Shown here piece by piece: positions 43,127-52,060 of a stretch of DNA of 64,000 nucleotides; positions within the stretch are counted from its first letter, which is position 1, and every line of letters starts with the position of its first letter. The stretch comes from Solirubrobacteraceae bacterium (lineage in GTDB: Bacteria > Actinomycetota > Thermoleophilia > Solirubrobacterales > Solirubrobacteraceae): assembly GCA_030447785.1 (NCBI GenBank), contig JAUJOF010000006.1, positions 62,001 to 126,000 of the forward strand, written 5' to 3'. A program made the translations under genes and the position numbers. The notes beneath the pieces are model-generated. The model made no database searches. It was not told the DNA's origin and saw only the letters and a program-made list of their open reading frames with translations.

Positions 43127-44737
43127 TTGCGCAGATCCGTCCGTTCCACCGTGCTCGCGCTGGGCCTGATCGCCGTCATGGCCCCGGCCGCGCTCGCCAG
43201 CCCGACCCAGCAGTCCGTGATGCAGGACGACGACCGCCTGCTCTACCAGGGCGCCGGGCGCATGCAGGAGACGCTGCGCACCATGAAGGGGGCGGGCGTG
43301 GACATGGTCCGCGTGACCGTCCTGTGGAAAGTCGTCGCCGACCGGGCCTACCCCAGCCCCTCGGAGATCCGCCGCCTGAACAGCGCGGGCGAGCGCCGCG
43401 CCGCCCGGCGCCAGCGCCGGCGCTTCGAGGCCGCCGACTCCCACACCTACCCCGCCGGCAACTGGGACAAGTTCGACGACCTGGTGCGCTTCGCGCGCGA
43501 GGTGGACATCGACGTGCTCTTCAACGTGACCGGCCCCGGCCCGGGCTGGGCCCACGCCAACCCGCCGCGCTCGCTGCGCAAGTACGCAGAGGCCTGGCGG
43601 CCCGACGCCGGGGACTACAGGGACTTCGTCCGCGCGGTGGCCGAGCGCTACACGGGGCGCCTGCGCGACGAGAACGCGGGGCGCTCCAAGCTGCCGCGCG
43701 TCTCGACGTGGACACTGTGGAACGAGCCCAACCAGGCGGGCTGGCTGGCGCCCCAGTGGGGCAACGACCCCGATACGGGGCTGCGCATCCCGGTGGCGGC
43801 CAAGCTGTACCGCACGCTGTACCACAAGGGCCGCTCCGCGCTGAGCGCAGCCGGCCACGGAGGCGACCGCATCCTGCTGGGCGAGCTCGCCCCGCAGGGC
43901 AACGACCGCAAGGCCGCCAACGAGCCGCTCACCCCCGGACGCTTCCTGCGCGAGATGTTCTGCGTGAACGCCAACCTGCGCGAGCTGCGCGGTCGCAGCG
44001 CGCGGGCGCGTGACTGCGACCGCTTCGGCGCCACGCGGGCGACGGGCTTCTCCCACCACCCCTACACCAAGAACGTCTCCCCCACGACGGGCAACCCCGA
44101 CGAGGACTGGTTCACGATGGCCAACATCAACGAGCTGGGCGCGCTGCTGGACGGCATCAGCCAGGCCACCGAGGGCAAGGTGCCCGCCGGCCTGCCGCTG
44201 TGGATGACGGAGTTCGGCTTCGAGAGCAGCCCGCCCGATCCCCACCAGGGCGTCTCGCTGGACGACGGCGCGCTGTGGAGCAACCAGGGCGAGTTCCTGG
44301 CCTGGACCAACCCCCGCATCGCCAGCCAGGCGCAGTTCCTGCTCAACGACGCCGGTCCGGCCCCCCAGCACACCCCGGGCAGCAAGGCCTTCTGGAAGAC
44401 CTACCAGTCGGGGCTGCTGTTCGCCAACGGCGACGCCAAGCCCGCCTACCAGGGCTACCTGTTCCCGTTCCTGGTCGGCCGCGCCGGCGACAGCGTGACG
44501 GTGTGGGGCCAGGTGCGCTACCGGCCCAACGGCGTGAAGACGGCCGTGCGCCTGGAGTGGCGCCCCAACGCCCAGGCCGGCTGGCAGCCGGTCGGCGACG
44601 TGGTCGCCGTCGACAGCCCCAAGGGCTACTTCACCGCTTCGCGTCCCTCCCCGGGCCCCGGCGAGTGGCGCGCCGTGGGGCTGGGGCCGGGCAACATCGG
44701 CGTCGAGGCCGCCTCCCTCAGCCGGCCGATGCCCTAG
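43127..44737 (+). CDS. Secreted clan GH-A-type glycoside hydrolase
   Basis: The 536-residue protein starts at TTG, with AGGAG six bases upstream, and has a signal peptide (VLALGLIAVMAPAALASP). The barrel contains MKGAGVDMVRVTVLWKVVAD, IDVLFNVTGPGPGWAHANPP, VSTWTLWNEPNQAGWLAPQW (probable acid/base Glu) and GLPLWMTEFGFESSPPDPHQ (probable nucleophile Glu). These resemble GH39 or GH5-like enzymes. A C-terminal beta domain (about 440-536) may bind carbohydrate. The substrate is unknown. A strong hairpin follows. Confidence 0.82.
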   Translation: MRRSVRSTVLALGLIAVMAPAALASPTQQSVMQDDDRLLYQGAGRMQETLRTMKGAGVDMVRVTVLWKVVADRAYPSPSEIRRLNSAGERRAARRQRRRFEAADSHTYPAGNWDKFDDLVRFAREVDIDVLFNVTGPGPGWAHANPPRSLRKYAEAWRPDAGDYRDFVRAVAERYTGRLRDENAGRSKLPRVSTWTLWNEPNQAGWLAPQWGNDPDTGLRIPVAAKLYRTLYHKGRSALSAAGHGGDRILLGELAPQGNDRKAANEPLTPGRFLREMFCVNANLRELRGRSARARDCDRFGATRATGFSHHPYTKNVSPTTGNPDEDWFTMANINELGALLDGISQATEGKVPAGLPLWMTEFGFESSPPDPHQGVSLDDGALWSNQGEFLAWTNPRIASQAQFLLNDAGPAPQHTPGSKAFWKTYQSGLLFANGDAKPAYQGYLFPFLVGRAGDSVTVWGQVRYRPNGVKTAVRLEWRPNAQAGWQPVGDVVAVDSPKGYFTASRPSPGPGEWRAVGLGPGNIGVEAASLSRPMP

Positions 44738-44778
44738 CTGTAGGTCCTAGCGGGTACGGTCGTCAGCGGACCAGCCCG

Positions 44779-44818
44779 CCCCGGCAGGAGGGCCCGGAGT
44801 CTCGGGTACCTGCCGGGG
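44779..44818 (+). terminator. Long-stem hairpin after the glycosidase gene
   Basis: CCCCGGCAGG pairs perfectly with CCTGCCGGGG across a 20-base loop that has its own short stem. It lies about 40 bases past the stop codon, with a CTTTG but no long T-tract. The rest of the 210-base gap shows no gene. Confidence 0.6.
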
Positions 44819-44947
44819 CCACGCCTTTGTGAGGGCCCGGACGGACCGGGCTGCAGACCAGCGGGCGGGGCTGACGTTCCCTACCTCGGATGGCGATCGG
44901 CCAGCGGATGCTCGACCGGGCACAGGCGGCGGGGCAGACTGTCGTAG

Positions 44948-45583
44948 GTGTCCGAGCCGGCGACGACCAGGGGGCGTGAGACCCGTGAGCGCATACTCCT
45001 CAGCGCCGCGCGCCTGTTTCACGCCCAAGGGGTGGCCGCGACGAGCGTCGACGAAGTGCTCGCCGCGGCCGGTGCCGGGAAGGGGCAGCTCTACCGGTAT
45101 TTCGCAAGCAAGGAGGAGCTGACAGCTGCCGTTGTCGACCACCAGCTCGTGCGCTACCTCGGGCCGCAGCGCGAGCGGCTCGAGGGCCTCGAGCGGTGGG
45201 AGGATCTCGAGGCCTACTTCGACGATCTCCTCGCCGGCCACCGCGAGGCAGGGCTGGTCGGCGGCTGCCCGGTCGGCTCGCTCGCCCTGGAGCTGACCGG
45301 CCAGGACGAGGGGCTCCGACGCCGTCTCGCCGAGGAACTCCAAGGCTGGCGGGCGAGCCTCGCCACCGGCCTGCGCCGCCTCGTCGCTCGAGACGAGCTG
45401 CGAGGCGGCACGCCGCCCGAGCACCTGGCCGCCTCACTGCTCGCGAGCATCCAGGGCGCCTATCTGGTCTCCACCGTGGAGGGCGACCCGGAGGTGATGC
45501 ACGACGCTCTGCAGGCGGCGCTGGCGCCCCTCCGCCCGCGCCGAGGGCCGGACGAGGCGACATCGACCCCGCGACGGTACTAG
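44948..45583 (+). CDS. TetR-family regulator
   Basis: The 211-residue protein has the TetR helix-turn-helix (RILLSAARLFHAQGVAATSV, DEVLAAAGAGKGQLYRYFAS) and a helical ligand domain with GLVGGCPVGSLALELTGQDE, typical of the AcrR/YxaF-like branch. The next rightward gene, a membrane protein, begins 45 bases later, and an inverted repeat lies at the junction. This gene is a likely regulator of that membrane protein. Confidence 0.87.
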   Translation: MSEPATTRGRETRERILLSAARLFHAQGVAATSVDEVLAAAGAGKGQLYRYFASKEELTAAVVDHQLVRYLGPQRERLEGLERWEDLEAYFDDLLAGHREAGLVGGCPVGSLALELTGQDEGLRRRLAEELQGWRASLATGLRRLVARDELRGGTPPEHLAASLLASIQGAYLVSTVEGDPEVMHDALQAALAPLRPRRGPDEATSTPRRY

Positions 45584-45593
45584 TTGGTACCGT
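45574..45593. promoter_or_regulatory. Inverted repeat at the tetR/membrane-gene junction
   Basis: ACGGTAC-TAGTTG-GTACCGT is a perfect seven-base inverted repeat overlapping the tetR stop codon and lying 35 bases before the next gene. The size and spacing suit a TetR dimer. It could also act as a hairpin in the transcript. Confidence 0.5.
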
Positions 45594-45627
45594 TCGCCGT
45601 CCTGCTTTCCGACCGAAGGAGGCCGAG

Positions 45628-46086
45628 GTGGCGTTGAAGGAACCCAGCCGGGTGGCGACAACTGCGGGGCGCGGAGTGGCCGCCGGCCTGCTCGGAACCG
45701 TGGTGATGACGGCATTCCAGCGATTCGTGGAGATGCCGCTCACCGGCCGCGATGAGAGCGATGCGCCGATCAGCCTCGTGGAGAAGCTGACCGGGGCCCA
45801 GCCCAAGGGTACGCAGCGCCGCGTCCTCAACTATGTCGCCCACTTCGGGGTGGGCGCGACCTGGGGCACCGGCCACGCGCTCCTCGCGCGCCGGACCGGC
45901 CTGCGAGGCCAGCGGGCGGTCGGGCGCGCATTCGTGACCTTCTGGGTGGGCGACGTGGTGGCCAATACCGCGCTCGGACTGACCCGCCCATGGGACTGGT
46001 CCGCCCAGGACCTCGTCGTCGACGTCGTCGACAAGCTCGTGCTCGCCGAAGCAACCGGGCTCCTCTTCGATCGCCTGGAGAGCTGA
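45628..46086 (+). CDS. Membrane protein, probable TetR target, unknown function
   Basis: The 152-residue protein (GTG start, AAGGAGG upstream) has hydrophobic segments GVAAGLLGTVVMTAFQRFVE and GRAFVTFWVGDVVANTALGL, and conserved-looking loops (VEMPLTGRDESDAPISLVEK, HFGVGATWGTGHALLARRTG). It resembles DUF1440-like or YagU-like membrane proteins only loosely, so no family is assigned. It is convergent with ispG. Confidence 0.65.
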   Translation: MALKEPSRVATTAGRGVAAGLLGTVVMTAFQRFVEMPLTGRDESDAPISLVEKLTGAQPKGTQRRVLNYVAHFGVGATWGTGHALLARRTGLRGQRAVGRAFVTFWVGDVVANTALGLTRPWDWSAQDLVVDVVDKLVLAEATGLLFDRLES

Positions 46087-46145
46087 CGTGCTGGGTGCGA
46101 TCTCGCCCGGTGCCCACCGGGAGCTCGGGCAGCGCCGCCAGCTGC

Positions 46146-47465
46146 TCAGGCTCGCGTGAAGCGCCGGCCGACCGTGGGCGAGGCGTCCTCGTCCACCGCC
46201 GGGCGCGGGCGCCCAGCCTCGGCGTCGCCGTCCGCGCCCTCGACGCCGGCGGCGTGCAGCAGACCCTCTCCGCCGCCGGCCTGCTCGGCCTGCGCCTTCT
46301 CCAGAGCGGCCAGACGTTCGGGGGTCATCTCGCCGGCGTTCTCGGCCTCGATCTCGGCCAGCCACTGCGCGCCCGCGGCCGCCGAGGCCGCGTCGTCGAC
46401 GACGACCTTCCTGCGCGTGGCGTACTTGTCGATCTCCTCGAAGAGGACCTCCACGAGCTGCTCGGTGGGAACCTTGCGCAGCGGCTTGCCGCGACTGAAG
46501 ACCAGGCCCTCGTCCTTGGCGCCGGTGATGCCGAAGTCGGCGTGGGAGGCCTCTCCGATGCCGTTGACCGCGCAGCCCAGCACCGCCACCTCGACGGGAT
46601 CCTCGTAGGCGCGCAGGCGCTCCTCGATCTCGGCCACCACCGTGTCCATGTCGAACTGCAGGCGCCCGCACGTCGGGCACGCGATGAGCACGGGTCCGCG
46701 CTCTCGCAGCTTCAGCGCCTTGAGGATCTCCCAGGCTACCTTGACCTCCTCCTCGGCGTGGAAGGTCGACAGGCTGATGCGCATGGTGTCGCCGATGCCA
46801 TCGGCCAGCAGGGCACCCAGCCCCACGGCGGACTTGAGCGAGCCCGACCACTTCGTGCCCGCCTCGGTGATGCCCAGGTGGAGCGGATGGTCGATGCGCT
46901 CGGACAGCAGCCGGTTGGAGGCGATGGTGTTGGGCACGCTGGTCGACTTGATCGAGACCTTGAAGTCGTGGAAGTCGAGGCGGTGCATCAGTTCCACGAA
47001 CTCCTCGGCGGCGCGCACGAGGGCCTCCACGGGGTTCTCGCGCTCCAGCGCGTGCAGGTGCTTGGGCAGGGAGCCCGAGTTGACCCCGATGCGCATCGGG
47101 GTGCCGGCCACCCGCGCGGCGTCGACGACCTGACCGACCTTCTCGGAGCCGCCGATGTTGCCGGGATTGAGGCGGATGCAGTGCGCGCCCGCCGCGATCG
47201 ACTTCAGCGCCAGCGTGTGGTTGAAGTGGATGTCGGCGATGATGGGGATCGGCGACTCACGCACGATGGTGCGCAGCGCGTCGACGTCCTTCTCGCGCGG
47301 CACCGCGACGCGCACGATGTCGGCGCCCGCGTCGGCCACCTTGCGGATCTGGTCCATGGTGGCCGCCAGGTTGGCCGTCTCGGTCTTGGTCATCGTCTGG
47401 ACCGCCACGGGGGCGCCGCCCCCGATGGGCACGCCGCCGACCTGGATTTGTCGCGCTGAGGGCAT
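46146..47465 (-). CDS. ispG: 4-hydroxy-3-methylbut-2-en-1-yl diphosphate synthase
   Basis: IspG is the penultimate MEP-pathway enzyme, a 4Fe-4S protein acting on MEcPP. The 439-residue protein has a TIM-barrel N-terminus (VQTMTKTETANLAATMDQIR, PIIADIHFNHTLALKSIAAG, RLNPGNIGG) and the cluster ligands ACPTCGRLQFD and VLGCAVNGIGEASHADFGIT. The last 70 residues form a Glu/Ala-rich tail beyond the usual end. The ATG at 47465 is the natural start. Its ancestral neighbours rseP and dxr lie 5 kb to the right, beyond an inserted segment. Confidence 0.95.
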   Translation of the reverse strand: MPSARQIQVGGVPIGGGAPVAVQTMTKTETANLAATMDQIRKVADAGADIVRVAVPREKDVDALRTIVRESPIPIIADIHFNHTLALKSIAAGAHCIRLNPGNIGGSEKVGQVVDAARVAGTPMRIGVNSGSLPKHLHALERENPVEALVRAAEEFVELMHRLDFHDFKVSIKSTSVPNTIASNRLLSERIDHPLHLGITEAGTKWSGSLKSAVGLGALLADGIGDTMRISLSTFHAEEEVKVAWEILKALKLRERGPVLIACPTCGRLQFDMDTVVAEIEERLRAYEDPVEVAVLGCAVNGIGEASHADFGITGAKDEGLVFSRGKPLRKVPTEQLVEVLFEEIDKYATRRKVVVDDAASAAAGAQWLAEIEAENAGEMTPERLAALEKAQAEQAGGGEGLLHAAGVEGADGDAEAGRPRPAVDEDASPTVGRRFTRA

Positions 47466-47522
47466 GCCCCGAGGATAAGGAGTGGCGTGATCGTCCCTCT
47501 CCGGCGGTAGCGTGGGCACCGG

Positions 47523-48605
47523 ATGGCCGAACGCATCGAGGCTGCCACCGCCGGGCCGATCAACCTCGCCGACTACGAGGCGCTGGCGGCCGAGCGCCTG
47601 GAGCCGGGCGTCCTGGACTACTACGCCGGGGGCGCGGGGGACGAGCGAACGCTGCGCGACAACGTGGACGCCTTCGCGCGCCGACACCTGCGCCCGCGGG
47701 TGCTGGTGGACGTCAGCGAGGTCTCGACGTCCACCACGGTGCTGGGGGCCGAGATCTCCCTGCCGGTCCTGGTGGCTCCCACCGCTCTGCAGCGCCTGGC
47801 CCACCCCGACGGCGAGCCCGGGATGGCGCGGGCGGCCGCCGCAGCCGGAACGATCTTCACCCTCTCCACGCTGGCCACCTCCCGCCCCGCGGAGGTGGCC
47901 TGGCACGCCCCGCCGGCCCCGCGCTGGTTCCAGCTCTACGCCTTCCGCGACACGGCGGTCACGCGCGCGCTGTGCGACGAGGCGGTCGAGCACGGCTTCG
48001 ACGCCGTGGTGCTCACCGTGGACGCGCCCCGCGCCGGGCGGCGCGAGCGCGACCTGCGCAGCGGCTTCGCCGTGCCGCCGGAGGTCGACATGCCCGCGGT
48101 GCGCGCTGCGCTGGGGGCCGGTGCGTGCCCGACCCCGGCCGAGTTCTTCTCCCTGGTCGACACGTCGCTGAGCTGGCGCGCCCTCGAGGAACTCGCCGAC
48201 GACCTGCCGCTGCCCGTGGTGGTCAAGGGCATCCAGACCGCGCAGGACGCCGCCCTGGCCTGCGACCACGGCGCCGCCGCGGTGGTGGTCTCCAACCACG
48301 GCGGGCGCCAGCTCGACGGCGTCGCGGCCTCGCTGGACGTGCTCCCCGAGGTCGTCGACGCCGTCGGCGGACGCGTCGAGGTGCTGATCGACGGTGGGGT
48401 GCGCCGCGGGACCGACGTCGCCGTCGCGCTTGCGCTGGGCGCCCGCGCCGTGCTGATCGGCCGGCCCCCGCTGTGGGGCCTGGCCGCCGCCGGCGAGGCC
48501 GGCGCCCGCCACGTGCTCGAGCTGCTGCGCGAGGAGCTGCGCCTCGCCCTGCTCCTCCTCGGCTGTCCCTCCCCCGCGCACGTGACGCGCGGGCACGTCT
48601 CCTAG
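47523..48605 (+). CDS. FMN-dependent alpha-hydroxy acid oxidase/dehydrogenase
   Basis: The 360-residue protein belongs to the lactate/glycolate oxidase family: DYYAGGAGDERTLRDNVDAF, PVLVAPTALQRLAHPDGEPG, FQLYAFRDTAVTRALCDEAV, PVVVKGIQTAQDAALACDHG and the active-site SNHGGRQLDGVAASLD. The catalytic His and Arg lie in this last motif. The substrate could be lactate, glycolate or a longer hydroxy acid. The promoter is in the 57-base gap divergent from ispG. Confidence 0.9.
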   Translation: MAERIEAATAGPINLADYEALAAERLEPGVLDYYAGGAGDERTLRDNVDAFARRHLRPRVLVDVSEVSTSTTVLGAEISLPVLVAPTALQRLAHPDGEPGMARAAAAAGTIFTLSTLATSRPAEVAWHAPPAPRWFQLYAFRDTAVTRALCDEAVEHGFDAVVLTVDAPRAGRRERDLRSGFAVPPEVDMPAVRAALGAGACPTPAEFFSLVDTSLSWRALEELADDLPLPVVVKGIQTAQDAALACDHGAAAVVVSNHGGRQLDGVAASLDVLPEVVDAVGGRVEVLIDGGVRRGTDVAVALALGARAVLIGRPPLWGLAAAGEAGARHVLELLREELRLALLLLGCPSPAHVTRGHVS

Positions 48606-48873
48606 CGATCGAGCTCCTTCACCCAACGCTTCGACTTGGTGGGCCAAGTCTCGGCGCTCAGCAGGTCGACCGCAGCCACACCCTCGCCGCGTGTAGGACC
48701 CCAAGACAAACTCCGACAGGCCGTTGAATCTGCGATGTCTAGCAACACACCGGCACCGCGGCCTCCCCGTGGCGTCGGAGGCATGGATTGAGGCGATTGG
48801 GGATCCGCCTGACGTCGGCCACGCCAGTGCCAGATGGGCGCGATACTACGTCGAGAGCGACGAAAGGCTTCCC

Positions 48874-50100
48874 TTGGCCGAGGGCAACGGATCGGAAGGC
48901 GTCGCGCGGCTTCGCCGTGTGCACATCCGCAACTACAAGAGCATCAGCCAGGCAACCGTCGACCTCGAGCCACTCACAATCTTCGTGGGCGCGAACGGCG
49001 CCGGCAAGAGCAACTTCATCGACGCGCTGGCCTTCGTGAGCGAGTGCCTTGGCGACTCGGTCGAGCTCGCCTTCAAGAGCCGCGGCGGGATCGGAGCGGT
49101 GAGGCGCAGATCGGGCGGTCACCCCACGCATATCGGCATCCGTCTCATCATCGACCTGGCCGGCGGCTCCGTCGCGGACTATGCCTTCGAGATCGCCGCC
49201 GAGAAAGGTGAGCGCTTCTCGGTCGCGCGCGAGCGCTGCCATCTCAAGCCGTTTATGGAGGACGCGCTCTCGTTCGAAGTCCGCAACGGCGAGTTCACCA
49301 AGGAGATCCCTGGGATCAGGTCGCGGGTCTCCTCCGATCGGCTCGCCCTGTTCGCCGCGTCGGCCACACCGGAGTTTCGACCGCTGTTCGACTTCCTGGT
49401 GGGAACGCGGTTCTACTCGATCGTTCCCAGTGAGATGCGCAAGCTCCAACCACCGGATGCCGGCGACATCCTCAAGGCCGACGGCAGCAACACCGCCGCT
49501 GTCCTCAAGCGGATCGAGGACGAGGACACGGACCGCTACGAGCGCATCTGCTCGCTGCTGTCGGCCGCGGTCGAGGGCATCCGAAGCGCCAGTCACCGAT
49601 CGGTCGGCCAATTCGAGACGATCGAGTTCCGCCAGGACGTGGGGCAGAAGCATCCGTGGACCTTCGACTCCCTGAATGTCTCAGATGGCACGTTGCGGAT
49701 GCTGGGCCTGCTGGTCGCCGCCTACCAGCGGGGCCCCGCCACGGTCCTGGGCATCGAGGAGCCCGAGGCGACGGTCCATCCGGGGGTGACCGAGCAGATC
49801 CTCGAGGTGCTGCGGGACTCGTCGCGGCTGCGACAGATCCTGGTGACCACCCACAGCCCAGATCTGCTCGACTTCCCGGAGATCGAGGATGATCAGCTTC
49901 GCGTGGTCACCAACCCACGTAACGCGACGGTGATCGCACCACTTGCCGACACTTCGCGCCGAGCGGTGCGCGAGCGTTTGTTCACGACGGGTGAACTGCT
50001 TCGCGCTGGAGAGTTGGAGGGCGACGCGACCGCCGCCGAGCAGTCAGCCGAGCAACTCCGGCTGTTCGGGCCGGTTCAGACGCCGCTCGCCGCCGGCTGA
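48874..50100 (+). CDS. AAA family ATPase of the AAA_21/OLD-like type
   Basis: The protein of about 408 residues has RVHIRNYKSISQATVDLEPL, Walker A FVGANGAGKSNFIDALAF, the signature-like NVSDGTLRMLGLLVAAYQRG, Walker B TVLGIEEPEATVHPG and VTTHSPDLLDF. These ATPases are common in two-gene defence systems with TOPRIM-like partners. TTG at 48874 (GAAAGG upstream) is preferred; the frame is open back to 48724 but with poor coding character. The 268 bases after the oxidase gene hold only a short unassigned minus-strand ORF (48602-48784). The next gene, DUF4276-like, starts nine bases after the stop. Confidence 0.85.
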   Translation: MAEGNGSEGVARLRRVHIRNYKSISQATVDLEPLTIFVGANGAGKSNFIDALAFVSECLGDSVELAFKSRGGIGAVRRRSGGHPTHIGIRLIIDLAGGSVADYAFEIAAEKGERFSVARERCHLKPFMEDALSFEVRNGEFTKEIPGIRSRVSSDRLALFAASATPEFRPLFDFLVGTRFYSIVPSEMRKLQPPDAGDILKADGSNTAAVLKRIEDEDTDRYERICSLLSAAVEGIRSASHRSVGQFETIEFRQDVGQKHPWTFDSLNVSDGTLRMLGLLVAAYQRGPATVLGIEEPEATVHPGVTEQILEVLRDSSRLRQILVTTHSPDLLDFPEIEDDQLRVVTNPRNATVIAPLADTSRRAVRERLFTTGELLRAGELEGDATAAEQSAEQLRLFGPVQTPLAAG

Positions 50101-50109
50101 GCGTCATTC

Positions 50110-50681
50110 GTGGCCGTCCTTGTACCCGTGGTCGAGGGACAGTCGGAAGAGCGCGCGCTGGGCGTGCTCCTTCGACGCGTCGTGGACAGCTCTGTGACGG
50201 AGATCGCACGGCCCTTCAGGGTCAAGCGCAGCAAGGTCGTGCGCGAAGGGGAGCTCGAGCGTTCAGTCGGACAGGCGGTGCGCTCCAGGTCCGGGGCGAC
50301 AGCGGTGCTGATCGTCTTGGACGCCGACGACGACTGCGCGGCAGAACTCGCACCGGCCCTCGTTGAGCGCGGCCACGCCGCAGCCGGACTCCGAGTGGGC
50401 GTCGTCTTGCCCACCATCGAGATCGAGGCTTGGATCCTCGCCGCCATCGAGTCCGTACGGGGGTGCGTGGGATCCGTTCGGATGCGCAGCCACCGCCCGA
50501 CGTCGAATCGGTCCGGGACGCCAAGGGCGCTCTCACCGAATGCATGACCGGCGCACGTGGCTACGTGGCCACGGACGACATGCCAGCCTTGTTCGCCACC
50601 ATTGACGTCGACGTGGCCGTGAGCAGATCACCATCGATGGCGAAGTTCATCCGTGAGGTCCGACGACTGTCCGCCGCATGA
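50110..50681 (+). pseudogene. DUF4276-like (TOPRIM-type) partner, frameshifted
   Basis: From the GTG at 50110 the frame gives VLVPVVEGQSEERALGVLLR, TAVLIVLDADDDCAAELAPA and VVLPTIEIEAWILAAIESVR, the DUF4276 pattern in which EGxSE and D-x-D are TOPRIM residues. At a GGGGG run near 50459-50463 the frame breaks. The next frame continues with PPPDVESVRDAKGALTECMT and AVSRSPSMAKFIREVRRLSA, the expected C-terminal part. One base change restores about 190 residues. The gene sits nine bases behind the ATPase and overlaps the hsdM relic by four bases. Confidence 0.7.
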
Positions 50682-51191
50682 CCCACAACCGGGATATCCC
50701 CTCCGAGAAGGTCCTCTTCGACGCCGCCAACGCGCTGCGCGGCAGCGTCGAGTCGGCCGAGTACAAGCACCTCGCACTCGGACTGGTCTTCCTCAAGTAC
50801 GTCTCCGACGGTTTCGCGGCGCGTCACAAGCAGCTCGACCGCCTCACCCGCGACCCGGACTCGGCGTGGTTCACCGAGGACGCGGCCGAGCGCGAGGAGA
50901 TCCTCGAGGACCGCGACGAGTACCGCTCCGAGAACGTCTTCTGGGGTGCCGCGTGAGGCGCGCTGGGACGCGCTGCTCGCGCTTGGCTCCCAGCCCGACC
51001 TGGGCGTCCAGCTCGACCGCGCGCTCGACCTCGTCGAGAAGGGGAACCCGTCGCTCAAGGGCGTTCTCCCGAAGGTTTACGCACGCGCCGCGATGAGCCC
51101 CGAGACGCTGGGCAAGCTCGTCTCGACGGTCGCCCGGATCGGCTTCGGCGAGGACCCCGACGTGGCGCGCGACGTGCTCGGCCGCGTCTAA
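50678..51191 (+). pseudogene. Type I restriction-modification methylase (HsdM) relic
   Basis: The start is a clean HsdM N-terminus: PSEKVLFDAANALRGSVESA, EYKHLALGLVFLKYVSDGFA, and ENVFW. An extra base in a GGGG run near 50942-50945 breaks the frame. The next frame continues with VPREARWDALLALGSQPDLG and AAMSPETLGKLVSTVARIGF, and stops at DVLGRV, where intact proteins continue into the methyltransferase domain. No catalytic domain, specificity or restriction subunit follows. It is a truncated, inactive fragment of about one third of the gene. Confidence 0.8.
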
Positions 51192-51585
51192 CCACCATCA
51201 TGCGCATCGTCCCTTCGTTCGGTTTGCCCCGACGAACGGACCGCCGGCGGACACACCTCACCGAGGGCGATGCCACGCTCCTATCAAGTCACGACGGCGA
51301 TCCTCGCAAGGGTGGCGGGCAACCGATGCAGGCCAGACCACTGGCCGACAACGAAGCTACGAGCCAACCCGCCGCCCAACCGGGGGACCTACCGGATCCG
51401 ACGCCAACACGCCTTCCGGTCGATGCCGACGATGACAGTGACGGGAAGCTACGGACCCTGCGCGCCGGCTCATCGTGCTCGCGGCCGCGCACGCCGACAC
51501 TTGACCAGGTCGCGCCCGACGAATGAGCTCCGGAGGGGACGCGAGACCGCGTGCCCGTTGCGCCGCGAGTGAGTACAGTCGCCCC
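51192..51585. other. 394-base gap without a supported gene
   Basis: Open frames exist (for example 51200-51526) but their composition is unlike the neighbours and no domain is recognisable. This is probably the scar left where the rest of the restriction locus was lost. Confidence 0.4.
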
Positions 51586-51879
51586 GTGGGCAAGCTACAC
51601 CTGGGATTCCGCGGAGTCGTGGGCTACGCCCTCATCATCCTCTTGTCTTTGCTCGTCGCGCTGGCCGCCCTCTACACGATGGTCTTCGCGACGAGCATCG
51701 ACGGGCCAGCGGACCCGACGCCTCTGGTGCTGGGATCTGGCGCCCTCTTGGTGGTTGCCTGCGGCGGACTCCTCCTCGCCGTCCACCACCTGTGGCGGCG
51801 AAAGCGTCTGACGCGCGTGGTCGTAGGCCTCGCCGTCATGCTCGCGCTGAGCGCCGTGTGGCTCGCAGTATGGTTCTGA
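51586..51879 (+). CDS. Small three-TM membrane protein, unknown
   Basis: The 97-residue product (GTG start) has three hydrophobic segments: GYALIILLSLLVALAALYTM, PLVLGSGALLVVACGGLLLA and VVVGLAVMLALSAVWLAVWF. No family is recognised. Its GC and codon pattern are less biased than the core genes, in line with an accessory region. Confidence 0.5.
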   Translation: MGKLHLGFRGVVGYALIILLSLLVALAALYTMVFATSIDGPADPTPLVLGSGALLVVACGGLLLAVHHLWRRKRLTRVVVGLAVMLALSAVWLAVWF

Positions 51880-52060
51880 GGGTCTCATCCGTCGCCCTCT
51901 TCGTGGTTCCTGCGTGGGTACCCGTCCCGCTTCAAACGGGCGGGCGGGTGACGCGGGCAGGTAGGGCGAGACACGAGTCGAAGTGACTCCGAAGGGCCGT
52001 CTTCGGACGGACTCAGCCCAACTGACGGACGCCGCTGCGTGAGCTGAGTACGCTTCCGCC

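Noticed and set aside
48602-48784. Short leftward ORF before the AAA ATPase, ending KSKRWVKELDR
   Set aside because: The C-terminal end looks protein-like, but it has no start with a ribosome site and no family match; it may be a gene remnant.
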